The notes below the pieces were generated by a model. That model worked only from the letters and a program-made list of their open reading frames with translations. It was not told the DNA's origin and made no database searches. Positions 9,285 to 19,743 of a stretch of 64,000 bases of DNA are shown piece by piece. A program made the position numbers and the translations under genes. Within the stretch, counting starts at the first letter, position 1; each line of letters starts with the position of its first letter. The DNA is from Luteimonas terrae (lineage in GTDB: Bacteria > Pseudomonadota > Gammaproteobacteria > Xanthomonadales > Xanthomonadaceae), in contig NZ_SMTG01000005.1 of the NCBI RefSeq assembly GCF_004358165.1, positions 1 through 64,000 on the forward strand. Direction: 5' to 3'.

Positions 9285-10856
9285 ATGAGCCAGCCTTCTC
9301 CGCACACCGCAGCGCCGCGTGGCGCCATTGCCCGGTTCCTCGACGCCGTCGAGCGTGTCGGCAACAAGCTGCCCGATCCGGCAGTGCTGTTCCTGGGGCT
9401 GATGCTGGTCGTGTGGGTGGTGTCGGCGGTGCTGGCCAACGTGTCGTTCAACGAGATCGATCCGCGCAGCGGCGATCCGATCCAGATCCGCAACCTGCTG
9501 GCCGGCACCAGCTTCACCACCTTCATGGCGGACATGGTCCGCACGTTCGTCAACTTCGCGCCGCTGGGCGTGGTGCTGGTGGCGATGCTGGGTCTGGGCG
9601 TGGCGGAGCACACAGGCTTCATCAACGCAGCGCTGCGGTCGGTGCTGTCGATCACGCCGAAGATGCTGCTCACGCCGATGCTGATCGCGGTGGGCATCTT
9701 CAGCCACGTCGCCGTCGACGCCGGCTACGTGCTGGTGATTCCGCTGGGCGCGGTGATTTTCTATGCGGCCGGGCGTCATCCGCTGGCCGGCATCGCGGCC
9801 GCGTTCGCCGGCGTTTCGGGTGGATTCTCGGCAACGGTGATCCCGTCCAGCCTTGATCCGCTGCTCGCGGGTCTGACCCAGGAAGCAGCGAATCTCATTG
9901 ACCCCACCGTCGTGGTCAATCCGCTCAACAACTACTACTTCACCACCGCCTCGACCGTGCTCGTGGTGCTGGTGGGCTGGTTCCTGACCGATCGCATCAT
10001 CGAGCCGCGCCTGAAGACGACGCGTGTCGACGGCGATGCCAGCGACATGCCGAAGATGGAAACGCTGACCGCGCGCGAGCGCCGTGGCCTGTGGCTGGCC
10101 GTGCTGTCGATGCTGGTCTGCGTGGTGGCGCTGGTCGCGACCGCATTGCCGGCCGGCTCGCCCTGGCGGGCACCCGCCGACGCGCCGTCGGGCGCGGGCG
10201 AGCTGCTGGTGGCCAGTGCGCCGCTGATGCTGTCGATCGTGCCGTTGATCTTCATCCTGTTCGTTGTGCCGGGCATCGTCTACGGCTACGCCTCCGGCAC
10301 GGTGCAGACCCATCGCGACATCATCGCCGGCATGAGCAAGGCGATGAGCGGCATGGGCTACTACATCGTCATGGCGTTCTTCGCCGCGCAGTTCATCTAC
10401 GCGTTCGGCCAGAGCAACCTCGGCGCGCTGCTCGCGATCAAGGGCGCCAACGGCCTGCAGGCATTGGGCCTGCCGACCGGCGTGACCCTGATCGGCATCG
10501 TGCTGCTGTCGGGATTCGTCAACCTGCTGGTGGGTTCGGCCTCGGCGAAGTGGGCGCTGATCGGCGCGATCATGGTGCCGATGCTGATGCAGCTGGGCAT
10601 CTCGCCCGACCTCACCCAGGCGGCCTACCGCGTCGGCGATTCGAGCACCAACATCATCACCCCGCTGCTGCCGTACTTCCCGCTGATCGTGGTGTTCTGC
10701 CAGCGCTACGTGAAATCGAGCGGCATCGGCACGTTGCTGGCGCTGATGCTGCCGTTCTCGCTGACCCTGCTGGTGGTCTGGACGGCCTTCCTGCTGGGCT
10801 TCTGGGCGCTGGGCCTGCCGCTGGGCGTCGGCGCGAGCTACACCTACCCGGGCTGA
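9285..10856 (+). CDS. AbgT-family transporter
   Basis: A 523-residue polytopic inner-membrane protein of the AbgT family (p-aminobenzoyl-glutamate uptake; some homologues act as antimetabolite exporters). Family features are the N-terminal VERVGNKLPDPAVLFLGLM, the segment GIFSHVAVDAGYVLVIPLGA, the re-entrant-loop region GGFSATVIPSSLDPLLAG and the late motif GDSSTNIITPLLPYFPLI. About a dozen hydrophobic segments are visible. Whether it imports p-aminobenzoyl-glutamate or exports a drug cannot be told from the sequence, and no aminobenzoyl-glutamate hydrolase gene is nearby. It lies alone between two terminator-like hairpins. Confidence 0.9.
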   Translation: MSQPSPHTAAPRGAIARFLDAVERVGNKLPDPAVLFLGLMLVVWVVSAVLANVSFNEIDPRSGDPIQIRNLLAGTSFTTFMADMVRTFVNFAPLGVVLVAMLGLGVAEHTGFINAALRSVLSITPKMLLTPMLIAVGIFSHVAVDAGYVLVIPLGAVIFYAAGRHPLAGIAAAFAGVSGGFSATVIPSSLDPLLAGLTQEAANLIDPTVVVNPLNNYYFTTASTVLVVLVGWFLTDRIIEPRLKTTRVDGDASDMPKMETLTARERRGLWLAVLSMLVCVVALVATALPAGSPWRAPADAPSGAGELLVASAPLMLSIVPLIFILFVVPGIVYGYASGTVQTHRDIIAGMSKAMSGMGYYIVMAFFAAQFIYAFGQSNLGALLAIKGANGLQALGLPTGVTLIGIVLLSGFVNLLVGSASAKWALIGAIMVPMLMQLGISPDLTQAAYRVGDSSTNIITPLLPYFPLIVVFCQRYVKSSGIGTLLALMLPFSLTLLVVWTAFLLGFWALGLPLGVGASYTYPG

Positions 10857-10868
10857 CCGCGGCCTACA

Positions 10869-10895
10869 GCGATCGCGGCTTCGGGCCGCGATCGC
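10869..10895 (+). terminator. Stem-loop after the AbgT gene
   Basis: GCGATCGCGG (10869-10878) pairs with CCGCGATCGC (10886-10895) around a TTCGG-containing loop, starting 12 bases past the stop. There is no strong T run, so termination is inferred from the stem and its position. Confidence 0.5.
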
Positions 10896-11022
10896 CTGTT
10901 CAGCGTTCGACTGCACGCGGACGGGCCTCACGCCGCATTGACGCTGCGGCCGGTGTCGGTGATCCTCGCCGCACTTCGGGCCCCGGCCCGTCCCTCCAGT
11001 CCCGTATTCCCAGGGGTTCTCC

Positions 11023-12546
<1,524 letters not shown>

Positions 12547-12586
12547 CGCAACGGCCTGCGCTTGCGCGCAGGTCGGCTTGACGCGG

Positions 12587-12609
12587 AACGGCGGCCATGT
12601 GCCGCCGTT
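12587..12609 (+). terminator. Stem-loop after the POT gene
   Basis: AACGGCGGC (12587-12595) pairs with GCCGCCGTT (12601-12609) around CATGT, followed by GCGCGTTT. It lies between two same-strand transporter genes and is a moderate terminator candidate. Confidence 0.5.
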
Positions 12610-12677
12610 GCGCGTTTCCGGATCACCCTGCAGGGCTGTACAGTCCTGCACCAGCCTTCACCGATGACGAGACTTCC

Positions 12678-14024
12678 ATGACCACCGGACCGCACACCGC
12701 GCTGCCGCGCCCGACGCCCACGCAGCGCTGGCTTGCCCTGGTGTTCGTCAGTCTGGCGATGTTCGGCAACTACTACGTCTACGACGCGCTCGGTCCGATC
12801 ATCGACCTGCTGCGCGAGCAGGAAGGTTTCAGCTACGTCCAGACCGGCTGGCTCTACAACATCTACAGCCTGGCCGCGGTGCTGGTGCTGCTGTTCGGCG
12901 GTTACGTCATCGACCGCTGGGGCACCAAGCTCGCCATCGTCGTCTTCTCGACCATCTGCCTGATCGCCGCGGCCGTCACCGCATCCACCGCGCAGTTCGA
13001 GGTGATGCTCGCAGGCCGTTTCCTGCTCGGTCTGGGCGCCGAACCGCTGATCGTCGCCGCAACCGCGGTGCTGGCGAAGTGGTTCAAGGGCCGCGAGCTG
13101 AGCTTCGCGTTCGGCATCAACCTGTCGATCGCGCGTCTGGGCTCGGCCTCGACCGACTGGTCGACCTCGTTCGCCGCGCCCCTGTACGAGAACTGGCAGG
13201 ACCCGTTGTGGCTGGCCACCGGCGTGGCGGCGGTCGGTGTGACCGCGGCGATGCTGTACTGGGTCAGCGAAAAGCGCGCTGAAGGCCGCGTGGATCTCGG
13301 CGCGCCGCCGGAAACCGACAAGCTCGATCTCAAGCAGATGTACGCCTTCAGCCAGTCCTTCTGGTACATCGTCGGTCTGTGCGTCGTGTTCTACGCGACC
13401 GTGTTCCCGTTCCGCGCGTTCGCGATCGACTACTTCCAGCAGGCGCACGGCCTGGACCGCAGCACGGCCGGCATGCTCAGCAGCTTCCTGCCGCTGGCGG
13501 CGATCATCGTGACGCCGCTGTTCGGCCTGTGGGTGGATCGCGTCGGACACCGCTCGGTGTTCATGGCGGTCGGTTCGCTGGTGATGCTGCCGCTGTTCCT
13601 CGCGGTGACCTATCTGCCGCCCGGGCCCGAAGTCGGCGTGTGGCTGCCCTTCGTCGGCAGAGCGCAGGTGCCGGTCACGCTGCTGCTGGTGATGCTGCTG
13701 CTGGGCGGCGTGTTCTCGCTGATCCCTGCGGTGATGTGGCCCTCGGTCGCCTACATCGTGCGCGAGAACCGGCTGGGCGCGGCCTATTCGATGATGACGC
13801 TGTGCCAACAGATCGGCGTATTCCTGGTGCCGCTGGCGGTGACCTCGATGAACCAGTTCAATGCGGCCGGTCCGGAGAACACGGGCGGCTACGCGTCGGG
13901 CATGTGGTTCTACACCACGCTCGCAGCGCTGGGCCTGTTCTTCTCGTGGCGCCTGTGGCAAGTGGAGCGCGGGCCGAACGGTCACGGCCTGGAGCGCGGC
14001 GCGAAGGAAATGGCGGCCGGCTGA
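12678..14024 (+). CDS. MFS transporter
   Basis: A 448-residue major facilitator protein with about 12 hydrophobic segments. Visible features are the first-helix region LALVFVSLAMFGNYYVYDAL, the loop 2-3 stretch GGYVIDRWGTKLAIV (the MFS A-motif position) and the second-half counterpart FGLWVDRVGHRSVFMAV. The substrate is unknown. The ATG at 12678 is selected as the start immediately before the polar N-terminus; an open frame upstream has no transporter character. It is convergent with the marR gene, with a 22-base gap. Confidence 0.85.
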   Translation: MTTGPHTALPRPTPTQRWLALVFVSLAMFGNYYVYDALGPIIDLLREQEGFSYVQTGWLYNIYSLAAVLVLLFGGYVIDRWGTKLAIVVFSTICLIAAAVTASTAQFEVMLAGRFLLGLGAEPLIVAATAVLAKWFKGRELSFAFGINLSIARLGSASTDWSTSFAAPLYENWQDPLWLATGVAAVGVTAAMLYWVSEKRAEGRVDLGAPPETDKLDLKQMYAFSQSFWYIVGLCVVFYATVFPFRAFAIDYFQQAHGLDRSTAGMLSSFLPLAAIIVTPLFGLWVDRVGHRSVFMAVGSLVMLPLFLAVTYLPPGPEVGVWLPFVGRAQVPVTLLLVMLLLGGVFSLIPAVMWPSVAYIVRENRLGAAYSMMTLCQQIGVFLVPLAVTSMNQFNAAGPENTGGYASGMWFYTTLAALGLFFSWRLWQVERGPNGHGLERGAKEMAAG

Positions 14025-14046
14025 TCCGGCCGCCGCCTGCGCGGTC

Positions 14047-14547
14047 TCAGACCACGTACTTGCGGGTGAGCTTGGCCAGCAGGCCGTCGAGCGCGGCGCG
14101 CTCGTCCTCGTCGATCGCCGACAGCAGATCGCGTTCGAACTCCAGCGCCAGCGGCACGACCACGTCGTAGACCGCGTAGCCGGCTTCCGACAGTTCCAGC
14201 ACCGAACGGCGGCGGTCGCTGTCGTGCATCTCGCGTTCGATGAAGCCGCGTTCGAGCAGGCGCGCCACCGCGCGGCTCACTGCGACCTTGTCCATCGCCG
14301 TGCGCTCGGCCACCCCGTTCGCCGACAGCTCCGGATAGCGCCCCAGCACCGCGATCACCCGCCATTCGGTCACGCTGATCCCGAACCGCTCCGAATAGAT
14401 GTCCGCCAGGCCGCGGCTCATGCGGTTGGTCAGCACGCTGAGCCGGTAGGGCAGGAAATGCTCGAGATCGAGGCTGCGGTGGCCGTGGCCGTCGTGGTCG
14501 GCGGCCGGCTCGGCCGGAGGTGCTGCGGGAACTGCGGGTCGGGTCAT
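14047..14547 (-). CDS. MarR-family transcriptional regulator of tyrosine catabolism (proposed)
   Basis: A 166-residue MarR-type winged-helix protein. The N-terminal about 30 residues are Pro/Ala/His-rich, followed by the dimerisation helix YRLSVLTNRMSRGLADIY. The winged helix spans about residues 60-130 with SVTEWRVIAVLGRYPELSAN, the recognition-helix region TAMDKVAVSRAVARLLERG and the wing REMHDSDRRRSVLELSEAG. MarR proteins are usually ligand-released repressors. It is divergent from hppD, and a dyad in the shared 95-base intergenic region lies in the hppD promoter spacer, so repression of hppD-hmgA relieved by an aromatic intermediate is inferred. MarR-type control of homogentisate genes would fit xanthomonads. 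Confidence 0.85.
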   Translation of the reverse strand: MTRPAVPAAPPAEPAADHDGHGHRSLDLEHFLPYRLSVLTNRMSRGLADIYSERFGISVTEWRVIAVLGRYPELSANGVAERTAMDKVAVSRAVARLLERGFIEREMHDSDRRRSVLELSEAGYAVYDVVVPLALEFERDLLSAIDEDERAALDGLLAKLTRKYVV

Positions 14548-14560
14548 GGTGCGTTGCGCC

Positions 14561-14589
14561 TTGCAGTAGGTTGCACACGTAACTATAAA
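14561..14589 (+). promoter_or_regulatory. Sigma-70 promoter for hppD
   Basis: A -35 box TTGCAG (14561-14566), a 17-base spacer and a -10 box TATAAA (14584-14589) are seen. The predicted start of transcription is about 14596, leaving about 47 bases of leader. GGAG at 14631-14634 lies 8 bases before the ATG at 14643. Confidence 0.7.
14570..14583. promoter_or_regulatory. Dyad operator candidate inside the hppD promoter spacer
   Basis: GTTGCACACGTAAC has symmetric arms GTTNC and GNAAC and fills the spacer between the -35 and -10 boxes. Its placement between divergent marR and hppD makes it the natural candidate site for the MarR protein. Binding is inferred. Confidence 0.5.
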
Positions 14590-14642
14590 GAGGGGTCTGA
14601 AGCCGCGCCCCCCGCCGGCCCCATCGCGATGGAGTATCCACC

Positions 14643-15749
14643 ATGAGCGCTCACGCACACACCGCCCCCAATCTCGGCATGGAAGTGACCACGTTCGAGA
14701 ATCCGATGGGCATCGACGGCTTCGAGTTCGTCGAGTTCGCCGCACCGGCCGACCAGGCCGCGTACATGCACGACTACTTCCGCAACATGGGCTTCACCGC
14801 GGTGCTCAAGCACAGGTCGCGGCCGATCACCGTGTACCGGCAGGGCGGCGTGAACTTCCTGCTCAACGAAGATCCCGATTCCTTTGCCGCGCAGTTCGCC
14901 AAGGCGCATGGCCCGTCGGCCTGCGGTTTCGCGATCCGCTTCAAGCAGCCGGCCGCGACCGTCTACGAGCGCGTGCTGGCCAACGGCGGCGAGGCGATCG
15001 GCGAAGGCGAGTCGACCAAGGCGGTCGATGCGCCGGTGGTCAAGGGCATCGGCGATTGCATGCTGTATCTGGTTGACCGCTACGGCACGTCGGGTTCGAT
15101 CTACGGCGACGACTACGTGGCGATCGATGGCGTCGACCAGAACCCGACCGGATTCGGCCTGACCTTCATCGACCACCTCACGCACAACCTCTACTTCGGC
15201 AACATGCAGAAGTGGTCGGATTACTACGAGAAGCTGTTCAACTTCCGCGAGATCCGCTACTTCGACATCAAGGGCGCCAAGACCGGCCTGAAGTCCAAGG
15301 CGATGACCGCGCCGGACGGCATCGTGCGCATTCCGCTCAACGAGTCGAACGATCCCAAGTCGCAGATCAACGAATACCTCGACGCCTACAAGGGCGAGGG
15401 CATCCAGCACATCGCCTGCTTCACCGACGACATCTACAGCTCGATCGAGCAGATGCGCGAGAAGGGCATCGCCTTCCTCGACACGCCGGAGACCTACTTC
15501 GAGGTCATCGACCAGCGCATTCCCGATCACGGCGAGGATGTCGCGCGTCTGGCGCGCAACAAGATCCTGATCGATGCCGATCCGGAGACCAAGCAGCGCA
15601 AGCTGCTGCAGATCTTCACCCAGAACGCGTTCGGCCCGATCTTCTTCGAGATCATCCAGCGCAAGGGCAACGAAGGCTTCGGCGAAGGCAACTTCCAGGC
15701 GCTGTTCGAGAGCATCGAACGCGACCAGATGAAGCGCGGCGTGCTCTGA
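14643..15749 (+). CDS. hppD: 4-hydroxyphenylpyruvate dioxygenase
   Basis: A 368-residue non-heme iron enzyme converting 4-hydroxyphenylpyruvate to homogentisate, the second step of tyrosine degradation. Two VOC-type halves are visible. The iron ligands are carried by the catalytic half: FIDHLTHNLYFG (His, about 177), GIQHIACFTDDIY (His, about 256) and FFEIIQRKGNEGFGEGNF (Glu, about 335). The C-terminal signature FGEGNFQALFESIE is intact. The length fits the bacterial family. The gene begins after a well-formed promoter with an internal dyad and is followed by hmgA in the same direction after 69 bases, forming a two-gene catabolic unit. Confidence 0.96.
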   Translation: MSAHAHTAPNLGMEVTTFENPMGIDGFEFVEFAAPADQAAYMHDYFRNMGFTAVLKHRSRPITVYRQGGVNFLLNEDPDSFAAQFAKAHGPSACGFAIRFKQPAATVYERVLANGGEAIGEGESTKAVDAPVVKGIGDCMLYLVDRYGTSGSIYGDDYVAIDGVDQNPTGFGLTFIDHLTHNLYFGNMQKWSDYYEKLFNFREIRYFDIKGAKTGLKSKAMTAPDGIVRIPLNESNDPKSQINEYLDAYKGEGIQHIACFTDDIYSSIEQMREKGIAFLDTPETYFEVIDQRIPDHGEDVARLARNKILIDADPETKQRKLLQIFTQNAFGPIFFEIIQRKGNEGFGEGNFQALFESIERDQMKRGVL

Positions 15750-15818
15750 CGCACAGCTGGCCTGCAGGCGTCCTCCCGCAGTGGCGTGGAGGACGCGCAA
15801 CCACATTCGGGTGACGCC

Positions 15819-17174
15819 ATGAACGCATCGACGGACGACACGGTGACCGCGCTACCGCAGGGCAACGCGCAGATGCGCGCTGCGCGCGGCTACATGTCCG
15901 GCTTCGGCAACGAATTCGCGACCGAAGCCGAAGCCGGCACATTGCCGGTCGGACGCAATTCGCCGCAGCGCGTGGCGCATGGTCTGTACGCCGAGCAGCT
16001 GTCGGGCACGGCGTTCACCGCGCCGCGGGGCGAGAACCGGCGTAGCTGGCTGTACCGCATCCGCCCGGCGGCGATGCACGGCGCGTTCTCGCCGTTCCAG
16101 CAGCCGCGCTTTCACGACGGCTTCGATCGCGGTCCGGTGCCGCCGGACCAGATGCGCTGGAGCCCGCTGGCGATTCCGGACACGCCGGTCGATTTCATCG
16201 ACGGCCTGTTCTCGATGGCCGGCACCGGCGGCCCCGGCGCGCACGAGGGCGTGGGCATCCACGTCTATGCCGCGAACGCGTCGATGACCGACCGCTTCTT
16301 CTACAGCGCCGACGGCGAACTGCTGATCGTCCCGCAGCAGGGGCGGCTGGTGCTGGCGACCGAGTTCGGCGTGCTCGAAGTCGAACCGCAGGAAATCGCG
16401 GTGATCCCGCGCGGCGTGCGTTTCCGTGTCGAACTGCCCGACGGCGCGAGCCGCGGCTACGTCTGCGAGAACCAGGGTCATGCGCTGCGCCTGCCCGATC
16501 TCGGACCGATCGGCGCCAACGGTCTGGCCAATCCGCGCGATTTCCTCAGCCCCGTGGCGGCGTACGAGGACATCGAAGGCGACTTCACCCTGATCGCCAA
16601 GTTCCAGGGCCATCTGTGGCAGGCGCCGATCGATCATTCGCCGCTGGACGTCGTCGGCTGGCACGGCAACTACGCGCCGTACAAGTACGACCTGCGCCGC
16701 TTCAACGCGATCGGCTCGATCAGCTTCGACCATCCTGACCCCAGCATCTTCACCGTGCTTACCTCGCCGAGCGACACGCCCGGTACGGCGAACATGGATT
16801 TCGCGATCTTCCCGCCGCGCTGGCTGGTGGCGCAGGACACGTTCCGCCCGCCGTGGTTCCACCGCAACGTGGCCAGCGAGTTCATGGGTCTGGTGCACGG
16901 CCAGTACGACGCCAAGGCCGACGGCTTCTCGCCCGGCGCCTGCTCGCTGCACAACTGCATGAGCGGCCACGGCCCGGACGCGGCGACGTTCGAGAAGGCG
17001 AGCGCGGCCGATCTGTCCAAGCCCGACGTCATCAGCGGCACGATGGCCTTCATGTTCGAGACGCGTGCGGTGATCCGGCCGACGCGCCAGGCGCTCGATG
17101 CGCCGCATCGCCAGGGCGACTACCAGGACTGCTGGTCGGGACTGAAGTGCAACTTCGTGCCGCCGCGCGGCTGA
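15819..17174 (+). CDS. hmgA: Homogentisate 1,2-dioxygenase
   Basis: A 451-residue ring-cleaving iron dioxygenase turning homogentisate into maleylacetoacetate. Family motifs seen are [13 protein letters not shown] at the N-terminus, [15 protein letters not shown], the beta-barrel segment [15 protein letters not shown], and the metal-ligand region [15 protein letters not shown] followed by [12 protein letters not shown]. The length is close to the usual 430-445. The ATG at 15819 is used; a GTG at 15786 is also in frame. The ribosome site is weak, so coupling to hppD is possible. Loss of this step typically causes pyomelanin formation. The remaining steps (maiA, fahA) lie near 44-45.6 kb. Confidence 0.96.
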   Translation: MNASTDDTVTALPQGNAQMRAARGYMSGFGNEFATEAEAGTLPVGRNSPQRVAHGLYAEQLSGTAFTAPRGENRRSWLYRIRPAAMHGAFSPFQQPRFHDGFDRGPVPPDQMRWSPLAIPDTPVDFIDGLFSMAGTGGPGAHEGVGIHVYAANASMTDRFFYSADGELLIVPQQGRLVLATEFGVLEVEPQEIAVIPRGVRFRVELPDGASRGYVCENQGHALRLPDLGPIGANGLANPRDFLSPVAAYEDIEGDFTLIAKFQGHLWQAPIDHSPLDVVGWHGNYAPYKYDLRRFNAIGSISFDHPDPSIFTVLTSPSDTPGTANMDFAIFPPRWLVAQDTFRPPWFHRNVASEFMGLVHGQYDAKADGFSPGACSLHNCMSGHGPDAATFEKASAADLSKPDVISGTMAFMFETRAVIRPTRQALDAPHRQGDYQDCWSGLKCNFVPPRG

Positions 17175-17177
17175 GTC

Positions 17178-17768
17178 TCAGGCGACCGCGTCGGTCTCGC
17201 GGTCCAGCACCAGGCCGCCCAGCGCCGGCAGGTGCGGCTCGGGCATCACTTCGGCCACGCGTTCGCGCACGCGTGCGGCATAGCCGGGCTTGGTGAAGGC
17301 GGGAAGTCCCGCGATCGCTTCGAGAATCGCGGTCACCGTCGCGTCTTCGTCGGTGCCGCCGACCAGACGCGCGCGCAGGACCTGCGGCGCCGGCGCGCGC
17401 TGCAGTTCCAGCATGCCCTGCACGTAGATGCGCGCCGCGCTCAGCGAACGGCGACGTGCCGTCGTGGCTTGCGACGGCGCAGTCGTGGCGCCAGTGGTTT
17501 CGACAGCCGCAAGCGGCGATGCGGGCACCACGCGGGATGCGTCCACATCGTCCAGATAACCTGCGTCCTGAAGCTGCTGCAAAACGGCCACGGTATCGGC
17601 GCCGAGCATCGCGACGAGTTCGGACGCGGTGCGCCGACCGTCGCATAGGATCAGGACGCGACGTTGTCTGAGATCGAGCGCTGCACCGTGGGTCGCGAGT
17701 GCACGATGGGCGGATTCGGTCTTGCGGGCGGGCACGGCGCGGCACTTCCTGCGGCAGGCGGGCAGCAT
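17178..17768 (-). CDS. Hypothetical protein with winged-helix-like N-terminal segment
   Basis: About 196 residues. Residues after the Arg/Lys/Cys-rich start show a helix-turn pattern, RRVLILCDGRRTASELVAML and LQQLQDAGYLDD, resembling small winged-helix domains. An Ala/Thr/Pro-rich linker follows, then a C-terminal helical region (VTAILEAIAGLPAFTKPGYA). I do not recognise the family. The start is uncertain: ATG at 17768 is used, ATG at 17792 and GTG at 17735 (with AGGA about 11 bases upstream) are alternatives. The stop is only 4 bases from the hmgA stop on the other strand, so the two genes are convergent. Confidence 0.6.
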   Translation of the reverse strand: MLPACRRKCRAVPARKTESAHRALATHGAALDLRQRRVLILCDGRRTASELVAMLGADTVAVLQQLQDAGYLDDVDASRVVPASPLAAVETTGATTAPSQATTARRRSLSAARIYVQGMLELQRAPAPQVLRARLVGGTDEDATVTAILEAIAGLPAFTKPGYAARVRERVAEVMPEPHLPALGGLVLDRETDAVA

Positions 17769-17911
17769 GGAAAGCGCCGATGAAACGGCCATGACAGACC
17801 GGGTGATGGCGATCACAGCCTGCGCATGCAGCGTGTGTGGAGCGCAGGCCACGTGCCGTTCACGCGTGGGCGCTAGTCTCGCTGCGCATTCCACCCTCGA
17901 GGAGTCGCTGC

Positions 17912-18565
17912 ATGTCGATCCAACGTGTCCTGCCGGCGGTCGCCGTACTCGCCCTGTCGCTCGCCGCCTGCCAGCGCGAAGCCCCGCCGGCCGAGCCGGT
18001 TCCCGCCGCCTCCGCGCCCGCGTCGCCGGCCGAGCCTGCGCACGTGGCCGATCAGCCCGAGATGACCCCTCCGCCGGCCGGCATGGGCACCAACATGCCG
18101 CAGGTCGTCGATGGCGTGATCACCTTCCAAGGCTTCGGCCCGGCCGCGTTCGGCAGCGACGCCGAGCAGGTCCGCATGGCCTGGGGCAACGATCTGGGCG
18201 ACGCCCAGCCGTCCGAGCCGGGCGGTTGCTATTACCTCTCGCCGCCGCGCACCGGAACGACGGATTTCGGCCTCGGCTTCATGATGGAAGGCGACAAGTT
18301 CTCGCGCATCGACGTAAGCAACGACGGCTACACCGCGCCTGGCGGTGGCAAGGTCGGCATGACGCGCGCGGAGATCGAGCAGCTGTATGCCGGTCGCGTC
18401 GAAGCCTCGCCGCACAAGTACGTCGACGGCGCCCATACCCTGCGTGTCACCGACACCGGCGGCGGCCAGTCGGCGCTCGTGTTCGAGACCGATGCCGGCG
18501 GCAAGGTGACCGGCTGGCGCATCGGCGTGCCGCCGCAGATCGATTACGTCGAGCGCTGCGGCTGA
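17912..18565 (+). CDS. Putative lipoprotein of unknown function
   Basis: A 217-residue protein with a lipoprotein signal: the hydrophobic stretch VLPAVAVLALSLAACQRE ends in the lipobox LAAC (Cys about residue 20). A Pro/Ala/Glu-rich linker (about 24-65) follows, as often seen in envelope lipoproteins. The mature domain contains DGVITFQGFGPAAFGSDAEQ, GGCYYLSPP and GMTRAEIEQLYAGRVE, reminiscent of small periplasmic beta-rich domains. No enzyme motif was recognised. GAGGA at 17899-17903 precedes the ATG by about 8 bases. It is convergent with the Mrp operon, with a stem-loop between. Confidence 0.78.
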   Translation: MSIQRVLPAVAVLALSLAACQREAPPAEPVPAASAPASPAEPAHVADQPEMTPPPAGMGTNMPQVVDGVITFQGFGPAAFGSDAEQVRMAWGNDLGDAQPSEPGGCYYLSPPRTGTTDFGLGFMMEGDKFSRIDVSNDGYTAPGGGKVGMTRAEIEQLYAGRVEASPHKYVDGAHTLRVTDTGGGQSALVFETDAGGKVTGWRIGVPPQIDYVERCG

Positions 18566-18581
18566 TCGTTCATTGCAAGAA

Positions 18582-18609
18582 AACAAGGGCCGCATCTGCG
18601 GCCCTTGTT
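18582..18609. terminator. Bidirectional stem-loop between lipoprotein gene and mnhG
   Basis: AACAAGGGCCGC (18582-18593) pairs with GCGGCCCTTGTT (18598-18609) around ATCT. A-rich sequence precedes it and T-rich sequence follows, so it can terminate both convergent units. It abuts the mnhG stop codon. Confidence 0.7.
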
Positions 18610-18986
18610 CATTGGCGCTCCGGCGGCGCCGGATCTTCGCGATCGACGACTTTCTCGTCCGCGTCGGGCGTGCGGTCGGGATGCGGCGGCCGGTCGTCCA
18701 TCAGCGACAGCGCCGCGCGAGACATGAGGTGCGCGCTGATCGGCGCGGTCAGGAACAGGAACACGGTGATCAGGATCTCGCGCGGATGCACGCCGCTGCC
18801 GTTGACCCAGTGGTAGATGATCGACGCGAACAGCACGCAGCCCACGCCCAGCGTGCTGGCCTTGGCCGGACCGTGCACGCGACGGAAGAAGTCGGAGAGT
18901 TTGACCATCGCCACGCCGCCGAGCAGGGTGAAGAAGCACCCGACGGCCAGCAGGAAGATCACGACGATTTCGAAGACCGTGCTCAT
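18609..18986 (-). CDS. mnhG: Mrp-type cation/proton antiporter subunit G
   Basis: A 125-residue membrane subunit of the multisubunit Na+(K+)/H+ antiporter. Three hydrophobic helices are visible (about 4-25, 35-58, 66-88). The family segment GVAMVKLSDFFRRVHGPAKASTLG is clear, and the polar C-terminal tail is charged and Pro-rich. It is the last gene of a six-gene operon and overlaps mnhF by four bases. The complex uses the proton gradient to expel Na+ or K+ and supports pH and salt tolerance. Confidence 0.9.
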   Translation of the reverse strand: MSTVFEIVVIFLLAVGCFFTLLGGVAMVKLSDFFRRVHGPAKASTLGVGCVLFASIIYHWVNGSGVHPREILITVFLFLTAPISAHLMSRAALSLMDDRPPHPDRTPDADEKVVDREDPAPPERQ

Positions 18987-19258
18987 TCCACGATGTCCCG
19001 GCGCACGACGTACTTGCTCAGGACCACGGTGCCCACGAAGCCCAGCATCGCGATGATCAGCGCGGCTTCGAAGTACACCTCGGTGTCGAGCAGCATGCCG
19101 AACATGATCAGCTGCGCGATGGCGCTGATGTAGAGCGTGTCCAGCGCGAGAATGCGGTCGGGCGCGGTCGGGCCGCGCAGCAGGCGCCACAGCGACAGCA
19201 GCATGGCCAGGCCGACCACGTGCATGCCGACGATGATGGCGATATCGATGATCGTCAT
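18983..19258 (-). CDS. mnhF: Mrp-type cation/proton antiporter subunit F
   Basis: A 91-residue, three-helix inner-membrane subunit. The family core LWRLLRGPTAPDRILALDTL is visible at about residues 27-46, followed by a helix containing MFGMLLDTEVYFEAALIIAM. ATGA overlaps at both ends link it to mnhE and mnhG, indicating tight translational coupling. The role is structural within the Mrp complex. Confidence 0.9.
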   Translation of the reverse strand: MTIIDIAIIVGMHVVGLAMLLSLWRLLRGPTAPDRILALDTLYISAIAQLIMFGMLLDTEVYFEAALIIAMLGFVGTVVLSKYVVRRDIVE

Positions 19259-19743
19259 GGAAAGATCTCCCTCAGCGGCGCTTCGTAGCGGGCCTTGACC
19301 TCGGCCACCAGCGCCTGCGGGTCGTCGGTGCTCAGACAGTGCACCAGCAGATACTTGCGGTCTTCCGACAGCTCGGCCGACACCGTGCCCGGCGTGAGCG
19401 TGATCACGCTGGTCAGCGCGGAAATGCCGTGGATGTTGGTCAGGTCCAGCGGGATCCACACGAACTGCGAGCGCAGCCGCGATTCGGGGCCCAGCACCTG
19501 GCGGGCGACCGTGATGTTCGCGATGACGATGTCGACCAGCAGCCGGCCGATCAGGCGGAAACCGCCACGCAACCGGCCCAGTCGCGCGAACTCGCGTTCC
19601 AGCCGCGCCGCCAGCAGCGGCATCAGCCAGGCGAGCAGCAGGGCCATGACCACGTTGCCCGGGCTCACGTCCTGCGCCATCAGCAGCCAGAACGCGAAGA
19701 CCGTCAGGCTCTGCGGGATCGAGGGCAGCATGCGGCGCTTCAT
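19255..19743 (-). CDS. mnhE: Mrp-type cation/proton antiporter subunit E
   Basis: A 162-residue subunit with two N-terminal hydrophobic segments (SLTVFAFWLLMAQDVSPGNV and a second with VVMALLLAWLMPLLAARLE) and a soluble C-terminal part. The conserved stretch TSVITLTPGTVSAELSEDR (about 106-124) is typical of MnhE/PhaE. It overlaps mnhD and mnhF by four bases each. It stabilises the complex rather than forming the proton path, as known for the family. Confidence 0.9.
   Translation of the reverse strand: MKRRMLPSIPQSLTVFAFWLLMAQDVSPGNVVMALLLAWLMPLLAARLEREFARLGRLRGGFRLIGRLLVDIVIANITVARQVLGPESRLRSQFVWIPLDLTNIHGISALTSVITLTPGTVSAELSEDRKYLLVHCLSTDDPQALVAEVKARYEAPLREIFP

Noticed and set aside
5516-9697. 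A 1393-codon open frame on the minus strand opposite the nuclease gene
   Set aside because: It is antisense to a clearly conserved multidomain protein, is Arg/His-rich without any motif, and arises from the high-GC codon pattern.
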